DNA from: JBFFZF01 sp050732695
Lineage (GTDB): Bacteria; Gemmatimonadota; Gemmatimonadetes; Longimicrobiales; RSA9
Length of the DNA stretch: 64,000 nucleotides
Assembly (NCBI GenBank): GCA_050732695.1
Contig: JBOHRL010000015.1
Coordinates: 11,057 to 75,056, forward strand
Reading direction: 5' to 3'
Below are positions 9,084 through 18,536 of this stretch, one piece after another; position 1 is the first letter of the stretch; every line of letters begins with the position of its first letter. The notes under the pieces are model-generated. The model had not been told where the DNA came from. It ran no database searches and saw only the letters and a list, made by a program, of their open reading frames with translations. The position numbers and the translations under genes were made by a program.

Positions 9084-10452
9084 TCACGGAATGACGGTGG
9101 TGCGGAGACCGGTGGCCTGCATGACGCGATACAGCGGAAGAAACAGCGGCTCGTCTCGGCGACGGAGCGCGTCCGGTGCGGGCAGATCGTGGTCGAGAAA
9201 ATTCCAGAGAACGAGGCTGTCATCGGTATCCGGTTCCATCAGTTCGGAAACGAGGCGAGCCCCGTTCTGATTCATGCGAACGATGTAGGTGCCTGCGGGA
9301 AGCTCGATGGGACCGGGAACGGTGGTGACGGCGGCTGCCGCGTTCAGGTGATTCTGGTAAGGTGCGGACTCCCAGCGGATCGAATCGAGCTGGAACCGTT
9401 CGACCTGTACGGTCGCGCCTTCCACCAGACGTTCGACGTCAATGGCGTGCCGGCGGAGCAGTCCTGCAATGTCGTGCAGGTTCCCGTCGAAGGCGTATGC
9501 GTGCGGTCGTGCGCGAGCACGTGTCGAGATGAACAGTGTCCGATTCGTGCCCGTCACGAGCGTGGGCTGGCTATCCTGCATGACATAGAACTGCTCTGGT
9601 TCCGGGTAGGCGGACTCCTCGACGTCGACGATGACCTCGGCCGCGGGCGACTGGAGGGTGCGGCGTCTGGCCTCGACGACGGTCGATCGGACCGTTGCGG
9701 CGTTGTCGGCGATGTGGCGGATCAGTCCGATCATGCCTTCACGTGCGTTCGTGGCCTGCTGGCTTCTTGACGGCATTGAAGAGGGGGCCGCGCGCGAATG
9801 CGACGAGTTGCTGATCGGCGGATGGATGAAGTGTTGCCTGATATGTCAGATTGTAGGGATAGGCGCCACCGTTGTGCACGTCGACGTACACATCGGGCCA
9901 CCATTGCGTCAGGACCGTCTCGATGATGGCCGTGATCTCGGGCGTCTCCGCGACGATGAAGTCGCGATTCATGTCGTATCCGAGAGTGTTCGTGCGTGAG
10001 CGGTGCTCTGCGCCATCAGGGTTCAATGTCGGGACAATGAGCACGTTCACGCGGTCCAGCAATTGGCGCTGGCTGCCGAGGGTCAGCTCGCGGATCAGTT
10101 GGAGCGTGCCTTCCCGGCCGGCGCGTTCGCCACCGTGCACGTTGCCGGTGATGAAGACGAGCGGCTTGCCGGAGAAGAATGCCGTTCCGGGCGTTGCGGT
10201 CGGCGGCGAGCCGAGCATGACGAGAGGCATGTCGCGTCCCTCGTTCGTCACGGCAATCGGCTGGATGAGCATGCGGTCTGTTCGTGACTGAACATCGTAC
10301 AGGAAATCCAACAGCTCGGCATGCGACGTGTGACGTTCGAAGTTGGCGATCTCGGCGCCTGTCCTCGGCTCCTGTGCTTCGAGCGGCGGAGACAGCAGCA
10401 CGACGGACAGTGCCACAGTGATGGAAAGCGATGCAGGACGTGTCGTGAACAC
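9084..10452 (-). pseudogene. M14 zinc carboxypeptidase, frameshifted into two ORFs
   Basis: The first part (GTG 10452, preceded by GGAAGGAG 8 bases upstream) encodes a signal peptide and the M14 zinc site: ITGNVHGGERAGREGTLQLI (H-x-x-E), LIVPTLNPDGAEHRSR, LGYDMNRDF and VDVHNGGAYPYN with the third-ligand His. It runs out of frame at 9739, after RGPLFNAVKK. The downstream +1 frame resumes smoothly with QQATNAREGMIGL and continues to 9084. One extra base near 9757-9765 explains the break. Either it is a real pseudogene, a sequencing or assembly error in this high-GC stretch, or (less likely) a programmed +1 shift. If intact it would be a secreted metallocarboxypeptidase of about 455 residues. 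Confidence 0.8.
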
Positions 10453-10533
10453 GGGGGAATCTCCTTCCGGCCGGCGTGGCGTGAGGCAGAATTGTCTACG
10501 TTCCGGTGCGCTGCCGCAAGACACGGCCGGGGA

Positions 10534-11718
10534 TCACTGCACGAGGGTGTGGATGGTGCGGCCAGGTGCGATGCTCAGGTCCGGGTCGTGATAGAGGATC
10601 TGCCCGGTCGGCCGGCCCGTGGACGAATCGCGGTCCCAGCGTTCTTCGAGGAGTCGTGTGCCGATCTCGTCGAAGTATTCGATGCGAAGCGATGGTCCGT
10701 CGAAGTTGAGGAGAGCGCTGCCGTTGTACCCGATCTCGTCATTGCCGATGTGGTTCTCGGGGTTGGCCCGGTTGTCCCAGAAGACGAGGCCGCGCTCGCG
10801 TTTCGGCTCGCCCGCGAGTTCGATCGGCATGCCGCCGTGGCCAATACAGCGAGCGCGGACCGGTGGTGCACCGCCGTGCGCATGGGGCGAATAGCCAGCG
10901 AAGCGATGCTCGTGTCCCCAGAACCAGAGGTGCACCCGGTCGAGCCATGGCGCGAGCGCGTTGCCGACGCGACGGTACTCCTTGTCGAACGCGCTGTACC
11001 ACTGGTGATGGCTGAGCAGCAGAACGGAGCGGTGGTCGCTCCGGTCGGCGAACACGACGTCGCGCAGCCAGTCGAGCACGGCAGCCGGCAGTTTGAGCAG
11101 CCGGGTCGAGGCGATCAGCTCGAGCAGCGGGAACATTCGCGCGTGGTAGCCAGTGTCGAGGCCTACGATGCGCCAGTGTTCGTTCTCGAGGCAGAAGTAA
11201 CTCGTCTGCTGGCCGAACGCCGGCAGGACTCGCTCGAAATAGCCCTCGCCGCCCGAGTACATCTCGTGATTCGCGTTGAGAGCCCAGCTGCCACTCGGCC
11301 CGCGGTGGAAGTCGTCATGACCCAGGAAATAGCTGTCCACTTCGGCGATCGTACCGGAGTAGTAGATATCGCCAAGGTGAATGGTGATGTCGGGCTTCTG
11401 GACGTAGCGAATCTGGTTCATCACCCGGTAGGCGCTCGGCGTTCCCGTTCCCCAGTCACTGACGAGCGCGATGCTCGCCGCTGGCGCGATCGGGAACAGG
11501 CCGGGCCTCGCCGTGCGTGGTGCCGGATAGACGGGGAAGGGCCGCCGCGGTGCGAAGGCCACAGACAGGTAGTGCTGGATCCACTTCAGGACTGCGCCGC
11601 TCCGAAACAACGCAGCTCCACGCGGCGGCGGGTCCGTGACGTGTGACCGAAGCAGCGAGAGCAACGCATCGCGCTTCGCATCCTGGACGTTCTTCGGATC
11701 GCGAGGTCGCGCGGTCAT
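10534..11718 (-). CDS. Calcineurin-like metallophosphoesterase
   Basis: A protein of 394 residues without a signal peptide. The two-metal phosphoesterase motifs appear in order: IALVSDWGTGT, ITIHLGDIYYSGT, WALNANHEMYSGG (GNHE-type), VLLLSHHQWYSAFD and LWFWGHEHRF. Residue spacing fits the Metallophos superfamily. N-terminal residues 1-75 are an additional helical region. The substrate is not deducible. The stop is 82 bases from the carboxypeptidase start on the same strand. Confidence 0.88.
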   Translation of the reverse strand: MTARPRDPKNVQDAKRDALLSLLRSHVTDPPPRGAALFRSGAVLKWIQHYLSVAFAPRRPFPVYPAPRTARPGLFPIAPAASIALVSDWGTGTPSAYRVMNQIRYVQKPDITIHLGDIYYSGTIAEVDSYFLGHDDFHRGPSGSWALNANHEMYSGGEGYFERVLPAFGQQTSYFCLENEHWRIVGLDTGYHARMFPLLELIASTRLLKLPAAVLDWLRDVVFADRSDHRSVLLLSHHQWYSAFDKEYRRVGNALAPWLDRVHLWFWGHEHRFAGYSPHAHGGAPPVRARCIGHGGMPIELAGEPKRERGLVFWDNRANPENHIGNDEIGYNGSALLNFDGPSLRIEYFDEIGTRLLEERWDRDSSTGRPTGQILYHDPDLSIAPGRTIHTLVQ

Positions 11719-11864
11719 GATCGAGCTCGGGGAAATGAGCGGCCCCGGCGGGTCGTTCGCCCGCCGGGGCTGATTCTCACCGGCTGGTACCCGAGTTCGC
11801 GGCTTCGGTGCACTGATTCGCCGTCAGGTGCGCAGCTGGTCCACCCGGATCGCATGACGAAGGA

Positions 11865-12470
11865 TCAGCGACTCCAGGGCGGCACGATGCTGTTGGAACG
11901 CGCGTACGCGATCATCTGTCCGAGATGCTCGTGCAGATGCGTGGTCGTCAGGACCCACAGGCCCAGAAGGCTCGACTGCTGACCGAACATGCTGACGGAT
12001 TCGCCGAGCCGGTCTTCCGGAACCGCAGCCATCGCCTGGCGCAGATGCGCGAAGGATTCCTTCATGGCCGCGATCGCGGCGTCTTTCGCGGGCACCGTTT
12101 GCTCGTATTTCTGGACCGAGCTGTAGTCATCGGCCTTGATGCCAGTCGCGGCGGGCGCGGCGGTTCCGGCCATTGCGGGCAGCAGATAGTTGTCGGCTGC
12201 CACGTGCATGACGACCTCGCCGACCGAGCGCACCCCCTCGCCGGGGCGCCAGCCGTACTTGTCGGCCGGAATCGCCTCGGCCAGACCGACCAACTTCTGT
12301 TCGACGGTTTCGACGGCACCGAGCAGTTCGGCCATGACCGGCTTGCCTTGCGCGAGCCCGCTGGACGGCGCTGCCGTGATGGCGAGCGCAGTCAGCGCAA
12401 GCATCGCACGGTTCGCGAACGGTCGAACGGTGCGCCCGGCACGTCGAATGCAATTACGCTCCGTACTCAT
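11865..12470 (-). CDS. Exported DinB-family protein
   Basis: The protein has an Arg-rich N-terminus and hydrophobic signal (MLALTALAITAAPSSGLAQG), then a DinB four-helix bundle. The three putative metal-binding His are in VGEVVMHVAADNYLLPAM and LTTTHLHEHLGQMIAYAR. DinB-like proteins include thiol-dependent transferases and many of unknown function; an exported copy is typical of Gemmatimonadota. ATG 12470 is chosen because GGAGG lies 5 bases upstream. It starts 26 bases after the isomerase stop, suggesting an operon. Confidence 0.88.
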   Translation of the reverse strand: MSTERNCIRRAGRTVRPFANRAMLALTALAITAAPSSGLAQGKPVMAELLGAVETVEQKLVGLAEAIPADKYGWRPGEGVRSVGEVVMHVAADNYLLPAMAGTAAPAATGIKADDYSSVQKYEQTVPAKDAAIAAMKESFAHLRQAMAAVPEDRLGESVSMFGQQSSLLGLWVLTTTHLHEHLGQMIAYARSNSIVPPWSR

Positions 12471-12496
12471 TGGTCCTCCATGGTTCGGGATGGTGG

Positions 12497-13459
12497 TCAT
12501 GCCCAGTATGCTTCACCCCGCGGTCGTGCAATGACAATGTCACGCAGGAACGCGACCGCTTTGCGCAATCCTTCGTCTGGCGACATCAGGCTGTCCTCGT
12601 GCTCGATGCTGAGGACACGATCGTAGCCAGCCAGCCGCAGGTTTGTGACGATATCCTTCCAGACAATGGTATCATTGCCCCAGCCGACGGTCCGGAAAAT
12701 CCACGAGCGCTCACTCTCGCGCGTGTAGTTCTTCGCATCGAGGACTCCGTTGACGGCCGTGTTGCGGTGATCGATGCGACAGTCCTTGGCATGGCAATGG
12801 TGGACGCAATCACCCAACTGGCGGATGGCGGCGACGGGATCGATGCCCTGCCAGAACATGTGACTGGGATCGAAGTTGCAACCGATGGTGCCGGGTGCGA
12901 CGTCGTGCAGGCGGAGCATCGTCTCGGGATTGTACACCACGTAATTCGGGTGCATCTCGATGGCGATGCGGACACCCGCGTTCTTCGCCAGCTTCGCAGT
13001 CTGTTTCCAGTACGGTATTACGCGCTCGGCCCACTGCCACTCGAGCATTGCGGCGAACTCAGGCGGCCATGGTGCGATGATCCACGCCGGCTCCCTCGCT
13101 CTGGCAGATGTGCCGGGGCAACCACTGAACGTGATCACCGTCTCGACGCCGAGCTTGCCGGCGAGCTTCACGGTCTTCTCGAACACCGAATGGTCGTGCT
13201 TCGCGGTTCGTGTCTGCGGGTGGATCGGGTTGCCGTGACAGGACAGTGCACTGATCTGGAGGCCTCGCCGCTCGATGGCCTGACGGAACGCCCGCAGTTT
13301 CGCGGCACTGTCGAGCAGGGCGTCCGGTTGGCAATGCGCATCACCGGGCCAGCAGCCCGTCCCGAGTTCGACGGCCTCGAGGCCGAGATCGACCACGTAG
13401 TCGAGTGCTTCCTCGAACGGCTTGTCGCTGAAGAGCACGGTAAAGACGCCAAGCTTCAT
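12497..13459 (-). CDS. Sugar phosphate isomerase/epimerase (xylose-isomerase-like TIM barrel)
   Basis: A cytoplasmic protein of 320 residues in the AP_endonuc_2 family. Metal-ligand regions are visible in order: GLEAVELGTGCWPGDAHC, VRIAIEMHPNYVVY (Glu), IGCNFDPSHMFWQG (Asp/His), HHCHAKDCRID (His) and VLSIEHEDS (Glu). These enzymes isomerise or epimerise sugars, and in Bacteroidota and related groups they sit beside Gfo/Idh/MocA dehydrogenases in 3-keto-sugar and inositol-type pathways. That context is repeated here a few genes upstream. The exact substrate is unknown. Confidence 0.9.
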   Translation of the reverse strand: MKLGVFTVLFSDKPFEEALDYVVDLGLEAVELGTGCWPGDAHCQPDALLDSAAKLRAFRQAIERRGLQISALSCHGNPIHPQTRTAKHDHSVFEKTVKLAGKLGVETVITFSGCPGTSARAREPAWIIAPWPPEFAAMLEWQWAERVIPYWKQTAKLAKNAGVRIAIEMHPNYVVYNPETMLRLHDVAPGTIGCNFDPSHMFWQGIDPVAAIRQLGDCVHHCHAKDCRIDHRNTAVNGVLDAKNYTRESERSWIFRTVGWGNDTIVWKDIVTNLRLAGYDRVLSIEHEDSLMSPDEGLRKAVAFLRDIVIARPRGEAYWA

Positions 13460-13631
13460 GGGTCACCGGATCGCGGAACCGCCATGGCCAGGAATTGCGA
13501 GCCCGGTCGAAAGTTGTCAGCGTCGAGGGCAGCGGCAAGGGGTGCATCCGGCCGGGCGGGCCGAACCGACCGGCGGTGATGGCTGACCCGGCAAATCCCG
13601 TGACCGACCCGGCTTTCTCATTGCAGCCATC

Positions 13632-14714
13632 TCACCGTGCGTGCCGGACGCCGAGGCCTGTGGGTCCGCGGCCGACGGGCAGCACCTTCACGACCTCGTT
13701 CGACCGTGTGTCGATCACGACCACGTTGCCAACCGGCGCACTCGTGTTCCCGCCCGGTGCGGTCCATGATCCCTTCGTGTTGCTGTTCGCAATGAAAACA
13801 TGCCGGCCGTCCGGTGAGATGGCGCTGCCATACGGCTCGGCGAACGCATCGTGTTCGATGGTTGCGAGCACGGATCGCGCCTGTACGTCCACGACCGTGA
13901 CGTTGTTCGAGCCCTGGTTCGGAACGTAGACCGTGCGGCCGTCGGCACCGTACACCGGGTGCCATGGCATGTCACCGACATCGACCGTACCGGCGAGCGC
14001 CGGCTTTGCCGGGTCCGTCAGATCGAAGATCATCAGGTGCGGCATGTGCGGCGTCACGACAAGCGTCTGCCCGTCTGGCGACATCGATGAATGCGCGATT
14101 GCGTGAGGCGGTCCATCGAGCGTTACCAGCGAGACATCTTCGGAGGCCGCTTCGACCGAAGCGACCTGATTCTGCGCGAGGCTCGCCGTGTAGACGAAGT
14201 CACCGCTCGGCCGGATGTCCAGCATGTGCGGCCGCGGGAAGACAACATCGATCTCCTCGATCTCCATCGTCCTGCGATCGATCACACCCAACCGGTGCGG
14301 CGGATTCACGGCCGTCATCGAACGGCCAACGTACAACTGATCCTGCGCCGGACTCAGCGCCAGCAGGCCCGGCGTCTCGAATGGCGCCCGCCCGATCAGC
14401 TCGTTCTCCGCGTCGAACTTGAGAATCAGGTTGTCGCCAATCAGTGTGACGTACCACGCCGAACCATCCGGCTCGACCACGATGTGGTGCGGCTTCGCAT
14501 TCGGCGAAAGACCAAGCTCCTCCAGCCGGATCGTCTTCACGATCTCCAGCGTGCCGAGATCGACCACACTGATCGATGCCTCACTCTGATTGCACACGTA
14601 GAGGTAGTCCGCGGCCGGCGCCTGTGCGCCTGCCGGCGTCTGTGCACCTGCCGGCGCCGCGACGACCGACAGCAGCACCGCCATCGCTACCTTCACAGCT
14701 CGAAGACCGAACAT
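13632..14714 (-). CDS. Secreted YVTN/YncE-like beta-propeller protein
   Basis: A 360-residue exported propeller. The signal peptide (AVKVAMAVLLSVVAAPAGAQ) is followed by a short duplicated TPAGAQAPA-type linker. Blades carry the YVTN pattern: YLYVCNQSEASISVVDLGTL, YVPNQGSNNVTVVDVQARSV, HVFIANSNTKGSW and VVVIDTRSNEVVKVLPVG. The family includes YncE and quinoprotein-amine-dehydrogenase-like propellers, mostly of unknown function. It lies between the CehA gene and the isomerase gene on the same strand. Confidence 0.88.
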   Translation of the reverse strand: MFGLRAVKVAMAVLLSVVAAPAGAQTPAGAQAPAADYLYVCNQSEASISVVDLGTLEIVKTIRLEELGLSPNAKPHHIVVEPDGSAWYVTLIGDNLILKFDAENELIGRAPFETPGLLALSPAQDQLYVGRSMTAVNPPHRLGVIDRRTMEIEEIDVVFPRPHMLDIRPSGDFVYTASLAQNQVASVEAASEDVSLVTLDGPPHAIAHSSMSPDGQTLVVTPHMPHLMIFDLTDPAKPALAGTVDVGDMPWHPVYGADGRTVYVPNQGSNNVTVVDVQARSVLATIEHDAFAEPYGSAISPDGRHVFIANSNTKGSWTAPGGNTSAPVGNVVVIDTRSNEVVKVLPVGRGPTGLGVRHAR

Positions 14715-14762
14715 GCCAACCCATCCTTGTCACAGTTCGCCTACGGTATACGCGGTCTTGCC

Positions 14763-14811
14763 GGACCGGGTCCACGGGCCGGTCCCGGACCGGGTCCGAC
14801 GGACCCGGTCC
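14763..14811 (-). terminator. Duplicated GGACCGGGTCC motif with hairpin
   Basis: GGACCGGGTCC occurs at 14763-14773 and 14787-14797. The second copy faces its exact reverse complement at 14801-14811 with only a 3-nt loop. This very stable hairpin lies between the CehA stop and the YVTN gene start on the minus strand. A terminator or processing site is likely, although no T-tract follows. Confidence 0.5.
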
Positions 14812-14901
14812 CCAAAACCCCAATGCTGGCCCGAACGCGAATCCGGCGCCGCGGAACGTCCCCGGCATGGGTCAGGGCGTATGGGCGATCGGGCCGATGG
14901 C

Positions 14902-17400
14902 TCAGTTGCGACGCGTGGCTGTCTGGGCGATCGCCTGGTAATACGTCCGGGCCTGTGCGACGTCGCGTTCCCATGCGGCGCGGTGTTCATCGTTCTGGAA
15001 ACGGCCGCGGGTCGAGAGCCGCTCCCACATCGCCTCGACCATCGCGTCCAGGAAGCGGGCGTCGTCGGCGGAAGTGAAGGAGAGACCGTTTCGCGTGACG
15101 TATACGGCGCTGGTCTGCGCGAACGGGTAGTTGTCGCTGATGAACGGGCTCGAGGGTCCGGTAGCGCGGGCAGCAATCCAAGCGGGACCATTCAGGAGAA
15201 CGGTGGTCTCGATGCGGAACCGGTCGCGACGGTTGCGCACGTCGAAGGAATCGGCGACGAGGCCATTGACGATGATGTCAATGCGCTGGAGCGGCACGAT
15301 GCTGGCCACGTCGAGACTCACCGCCAATGTGTCCAGGCCGTCGCGGGTGCGAGCGATCTCTTCGCCAGGCTCGTGGCCATCGACATCGAGGAAGAGGAGG
15401 GGGCCGTTGGTCGCGAACGTGCGGCCCTGACGGATCGCATCGATCCATGTCTCGACAGACAGCGGACCGTCGAAGTGCGCGTAGGTGCGAGCCGTGCCGG
15501 GCGGTGCGTCGCGCCAGACATCGGCGAAGTTGTCGGAGCCGCCCGTGGCCGGCAGCCGGAACCCTGCATTGAGATAGCGATCATACATCAACGCGTTGCC
15601 CATCTCATCGTACGGGATGCACACGACGTCGTAGAAGTCGCCCTTGCCGAGCGCGAGATCCATGGCGATCTCCGAGCCGGCGCCCTGGGCGGGCCGCTCG
15701 ACGGATCCGTTGTATGGGTGCATGAATCCGGCGATTCCCCCCTGTTCGTGCGCGGCATCGATATACGGGTGATTGCGCAGGTCAGAGGCGAAGTCCGTGC
15801 CCGCCGTGCCGCCGCTGAGGGGCAGCTTGAACTCGCTGATGCCGAGCATGCCAATGTGGCCATAGGAGCCGCGGAACTCCTGTCCATACTGAAGGAAGTG
15901 GGCGGGCGTCGAAAGCGGGTGTGGTGTCCCCGTCAGATCGGTGCGCCGGCCCATGGTGCGGGTGCCATCCATGTGAATGAGCGCATTTGTCACACGGAGG
16001 TCCTCGGCGAGGAGTTGTGCGAAGAAGCTCTCGTGGGTGAGTCCGAAGCGGCCCTGGTGCAGGTCGTGCGCGTGCGTTTCACCTGAGTACCAACCCATGG
16101 CGGGCGCATCGATCAGGCGCTCGAGGCGCAGCGTCAATTCAGCTGTGCGCCCCGCGCGCACATTGATTTCGCTGGTGGCGGGGCGGTACTCGAAGCCGCG
16201 CATCGCAGAGACCTGCACCACCCCTGCCGGGACCTGTACGTCGAACTCGCCGTCGTCGTGAAAGTAATGCGTCTCCGTTGCCGAAATAACACGATGGAAA
16301 CCGCCTGCTGGCGTGTAGGCGCGGCCATCGCTTGCAGTCAGGTAGATGCGGGCGGGAATCGTCGCGCCGTCCGGCCCGGTGACGCGAACGTGGAGCGTAC
16401 CGAGCGGCCAGCGCTGGCGCAGCGAGCCGATCGGGATCTCGGACCATTCGCCGAGCCCCGTAGCGACGACGGGCATCGTCATCAGCCGTGTCGGACCGCC
16501 TCGATTCGCAGTAAACGCGATGCGATCACCGCTCGGCTGAAAGACCGGCGTGAATTCGTCGGTCCGGTCCTCGGTCAGCCGAACCGGCGTTCCGCCCGTG
16601 ACGGGAATGACGACAATGTCGTTGCTGACAGCTGCATCAGACACGAACACGATGCGCGTGCCGTCCGGACTCCACTGCGGCATTGCGCGATAGCTCGTTT
16701 CTTCGAGGTGAATGCGCTGCGGCTCGCCGCCAGCGGTGGGTGTCACCCAGATACCACCATAACCCGGTTGTCCGCGCTCCGGCGACAGGTACGCGAGACG
16801 GGTACCGTCGGGCGAGAGGGCCGGCTGAATCTGGTGACCGGGCCCGCCGGCGACAGTCGTGATATTCGCCGAATCGATGTCGGCGTGAACGATATCGAAG
16901 TCACCGCCTCGTGCGGTCACGAAGTAGAGGCCACGGCCGTCGGCGGCCCATACCGGTTCAATATCGACGGCCTCGTGTGGTGCGATGCGACGGGACGCGC
17001 CACCGTTGGCATTGACGATCGCGATGTCGAGATTGGCGTCGCCCGCATCCATCGACATGGCGATGAACCGGCCGTCGGGACTCCACGCCGGCTCGAAGTG
17101 GTAAGGCGGTCCGGCGGTCAGGGCGATGGGATCGCCGCCCTCGGCCGGCATCTTCCAGATGTCGCCGCGCATCGAGAATGCGATCCAGCGCCCGTCCGGA
17201 CTCCACGCCGGATCCATCGGTCCGGTCGAAACGGCGGGGAGCAGGTGCGCTTCGACACGGATCTGGTTTCCTCCGACGTCGGGGTAGCGCAGCGGGTTCT
17301 GCGCCCGGCCGGGGCCGGGTAACAGAGCGATAACGGCAACGCAGCCGGCCATCGTGAGGCCAACGCCCATCCAGTCCTCCGAATGCGCCTGTCCGGTCAT
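14902..17400 (-). CDS. TolB-like propeller fused to CehA/McbA-type PHP metallohydrolase
   Basis: An 832-residue exported protein. The signal peptide ends near LLPGPGRAQN. Residues about 50-360 are TolB/WD40-like blades (DPAWSPDGRWIAFS, EPAWSPDGRFIAMS, PALSPDGTRLAYLS, MPQWSPDGTRIVFVS). The C-terminal half is a PHP-like hydrolase of the CehA/McbA type: GWYSGETHAHDLHQ (H-x-H), GIAGFMHPYNGS and PATGGSDNFADVW (GSD). Substrate specificity is unknown; CehA itself hydrolyses a carbamate. Start 17400 gives TGATG coupling with the upstream oxidoreductase stop, so translation is probably coupled. A longer reading to 17598 lies inside that gene and was rejected. Confidence 0.87.
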   Translation of the reverse strand: MTGQAHSEDWMGVGLTMAGCVAVIALLPGPGRAQNPLRYPDVGGNQIRVEAHLLPAVSTGPMDPAWSPDGRWIAFSMRGDIWKMPAEGGDPIALTAGPPYHFEPAWSPDGRFIAMSMDAGDANLDIAIVNANGGASRRIAPHEAVDIEPVWAADGRGLYFVTARGGDFDIVHADIDSANITTVAGGPGHQIQPALSPDGTRLAYLSPERGQPGYGGIWVTPTAGGEPQRIHLEETSYRAMPQWSPDGTRIVFVSDAAVSNDIVVIPVTGGTPVRLTEDRTDEFTPVFQPSGDRIAFTANRGGPTRLMTMPVVATGLGEWSEIPIGSLRQRWPLGTLHVRVTGPDGATIPARIYLTASDGRAYTPAGGFHRVISATETHYFHDDGEFDVQVPAGVVQVSAMRGFEYRPATSEINVRAGRTAELTLRLERLIDAPAMGWYSGETHAHDLHQGRFGLTHESFFAQLLAEDLRVTNALIHMDGTRTMGRRTDLTGTPHPLSTPAHFLQYGQEFRGSYGHIGMLGISEFKLPLSGGTAGTDFASDLRNHPYIDAAHEQGGIAGFMHPYNGSVERPAQGAGSEIAMDLALGKGDFYDVVCIPYDEMGNALMYDRYLNAGFRLPATGGSDNFADVWRDAPPGTARTYAHFDGPLSVETWIDAIRQGRTFATNGPLLFLDVDGHEPGEEIARTRDGLDTLAVSLDVASIVPLQRIDIIVNGLVADSFDVRNRRDRFRIETTVLLNGPAWIAARATGPSSPFISDNYPFAQTSAVYVTRNGLSFTSADDARFLDAMVEAMWERLSTRGRFQNDEHRAAWERDVAQARTYYQAIAQTATRRN

Positions 17401-18533
17401 CAAGCCAGTTCGACCCACGTACCCCGTTCGGCCGAGTCCTCGATCGCGCCCAGGATGCGCTGGTTCCGCACGCCATCGACGAAGTCGGGACTCGGGTTGC
17501 GGCCGTCGGCGATTGCTTCGAGCAGATCGTAGACGGTGTGCGTGAACGTGTGCTCGTACCCGATGATGTGACCCGGCGGCCACCAGTGGCTGGCCCACGG
17601 GTGATCCGGTTGTGTAACGTTGATCGTGCGAAAGCCCTGCACTGTCGCAGGATCATCGCGGAAGAAGACGTCCAGTTCGTTCATGCGCTCGAGATCGAAC
17701 GCGATCGAGCCGTTGCTGCCATTGATCTCGAAGCGGTTGAAGTTGCGCCGGCCGGGCGCCATGCGAGTGGCCTCGATCGAACCGATGGCGCCGTTCTCGA
17801 ACCGGACGAGCGAGAGAGCCGCGTCATCGACCGTTACCTTCGCTCGCCTCGACGGGTCATCGGGCAGTGGACGTTCACGGACGAACGTCTCGAGCATACC
17901 GGCGACCCGCGTGATTTCTCCAACGAGATAGCGGGCCAGGTCGATCGAGTGGGAAGCGATGTCGCCGAGCGCGCCGGAACCGGCCTTCTCGCGTTGCAGC
18001 CTCCACACGCGAGGGAACTCGGGATCGACGATCCAGTCCTGGAGGTACGTGCCGCGGTAGTGCCGGATCTCGCCGATCCGGCCTGCTTCAATGAGCTGCT
18101 TTGCGAATGTAACAGCGGGTGCACGGCGGTAGTTGTGACAGATCATGTGTGCGATGCCGTGCTTCTCGACGGCGGCCAGCATCCGCTCGGCTTCCTCGAT
18201 CGTGTTGGCGAGGGGTTTCTCGCAGAACACGGCCTTGCCGGCCTGTGCGGCGGCCATCGCGATCTCGGCGTGGCTGTCGCCGGGCGTGCAGATGTCGACG
18301 AGGTCGATGTCCGGCCGCGTGACGACTTCGTGCCAGTCCGTCGCGGCTTCGTCCCAGCCGTACTGGCGGGCCGCCGCCTCTGCGCCAGCGAGGTTGCGCC
18401 CGCACACGACTTTCATGCGTGGTTCGAGGCGGGGCGAGAAGAAAGCACGCACCTGGCGGTACGCGTTCGAGTGCGCCTTGCCCATGAACGCGTAACCGAT
18501 CATGGCGATGTTGAAGGAAGCCACGCGCGTCAC
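17400..18533 (-). CDS. Gfo/Idh/MocA family oxidoreductase
   Basis: A 377-residue NAD(P)-dependent sugar or polyol dehydrogenase-like protein. The Rossmann start is FNIAMIGYAFMGKAHSNAYR, followed by LVDICTPGDSHAEIA and the family EKP signature in AVFCEKPLANT. The C-terminal GFO_IDH_MocA_C region includes GALGDIASHSIDLARYLVGE. The YRRAPAVTFAK block matches the 'YRR' substrate-side motif. It is one base coupled to the CehA gene downstream and starts 3 bases after the stop of the small dehydrogenase subunit, so these three genes form one operon. A role in keto-sugar metabolism is inferred from the neighbours. Confidence 0.92.
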   Translation of the reverse strand: MTRVASFNIAMIGYAFMGKAHSNAYRQVRAFFSPRLEPRMKVVCGRNLAGAEAAARQYGWDEAATDWHEVVTRPDIDLVDICTPGDSHAEIAMAAAQAGKAVFCEKPLANTIEEAERMLAAVEKHGIAHMICHNYRRAPAVTFAKQLIEAGRIGEIRHYRGTYLQDWIVDPEFPRVWRLQREKAGSGALGDIASHSIDLARYLVGEITRVAGMLETFVRERPLPDDPSRRAKVTVDDAALSLVRFENGAIGSIEATRMAPGRRNFNRFEINGSNGSIAFDLERMNELDVFFRDDPATVQGFRTINVTQPDHPWASHWWPPGHIIGYEHTFTHTVYDLLEAIADGRNPSPDFVDGVRNQRILGAIEDSAERGTWVELA

Positions 18534-18536
18534 CGC

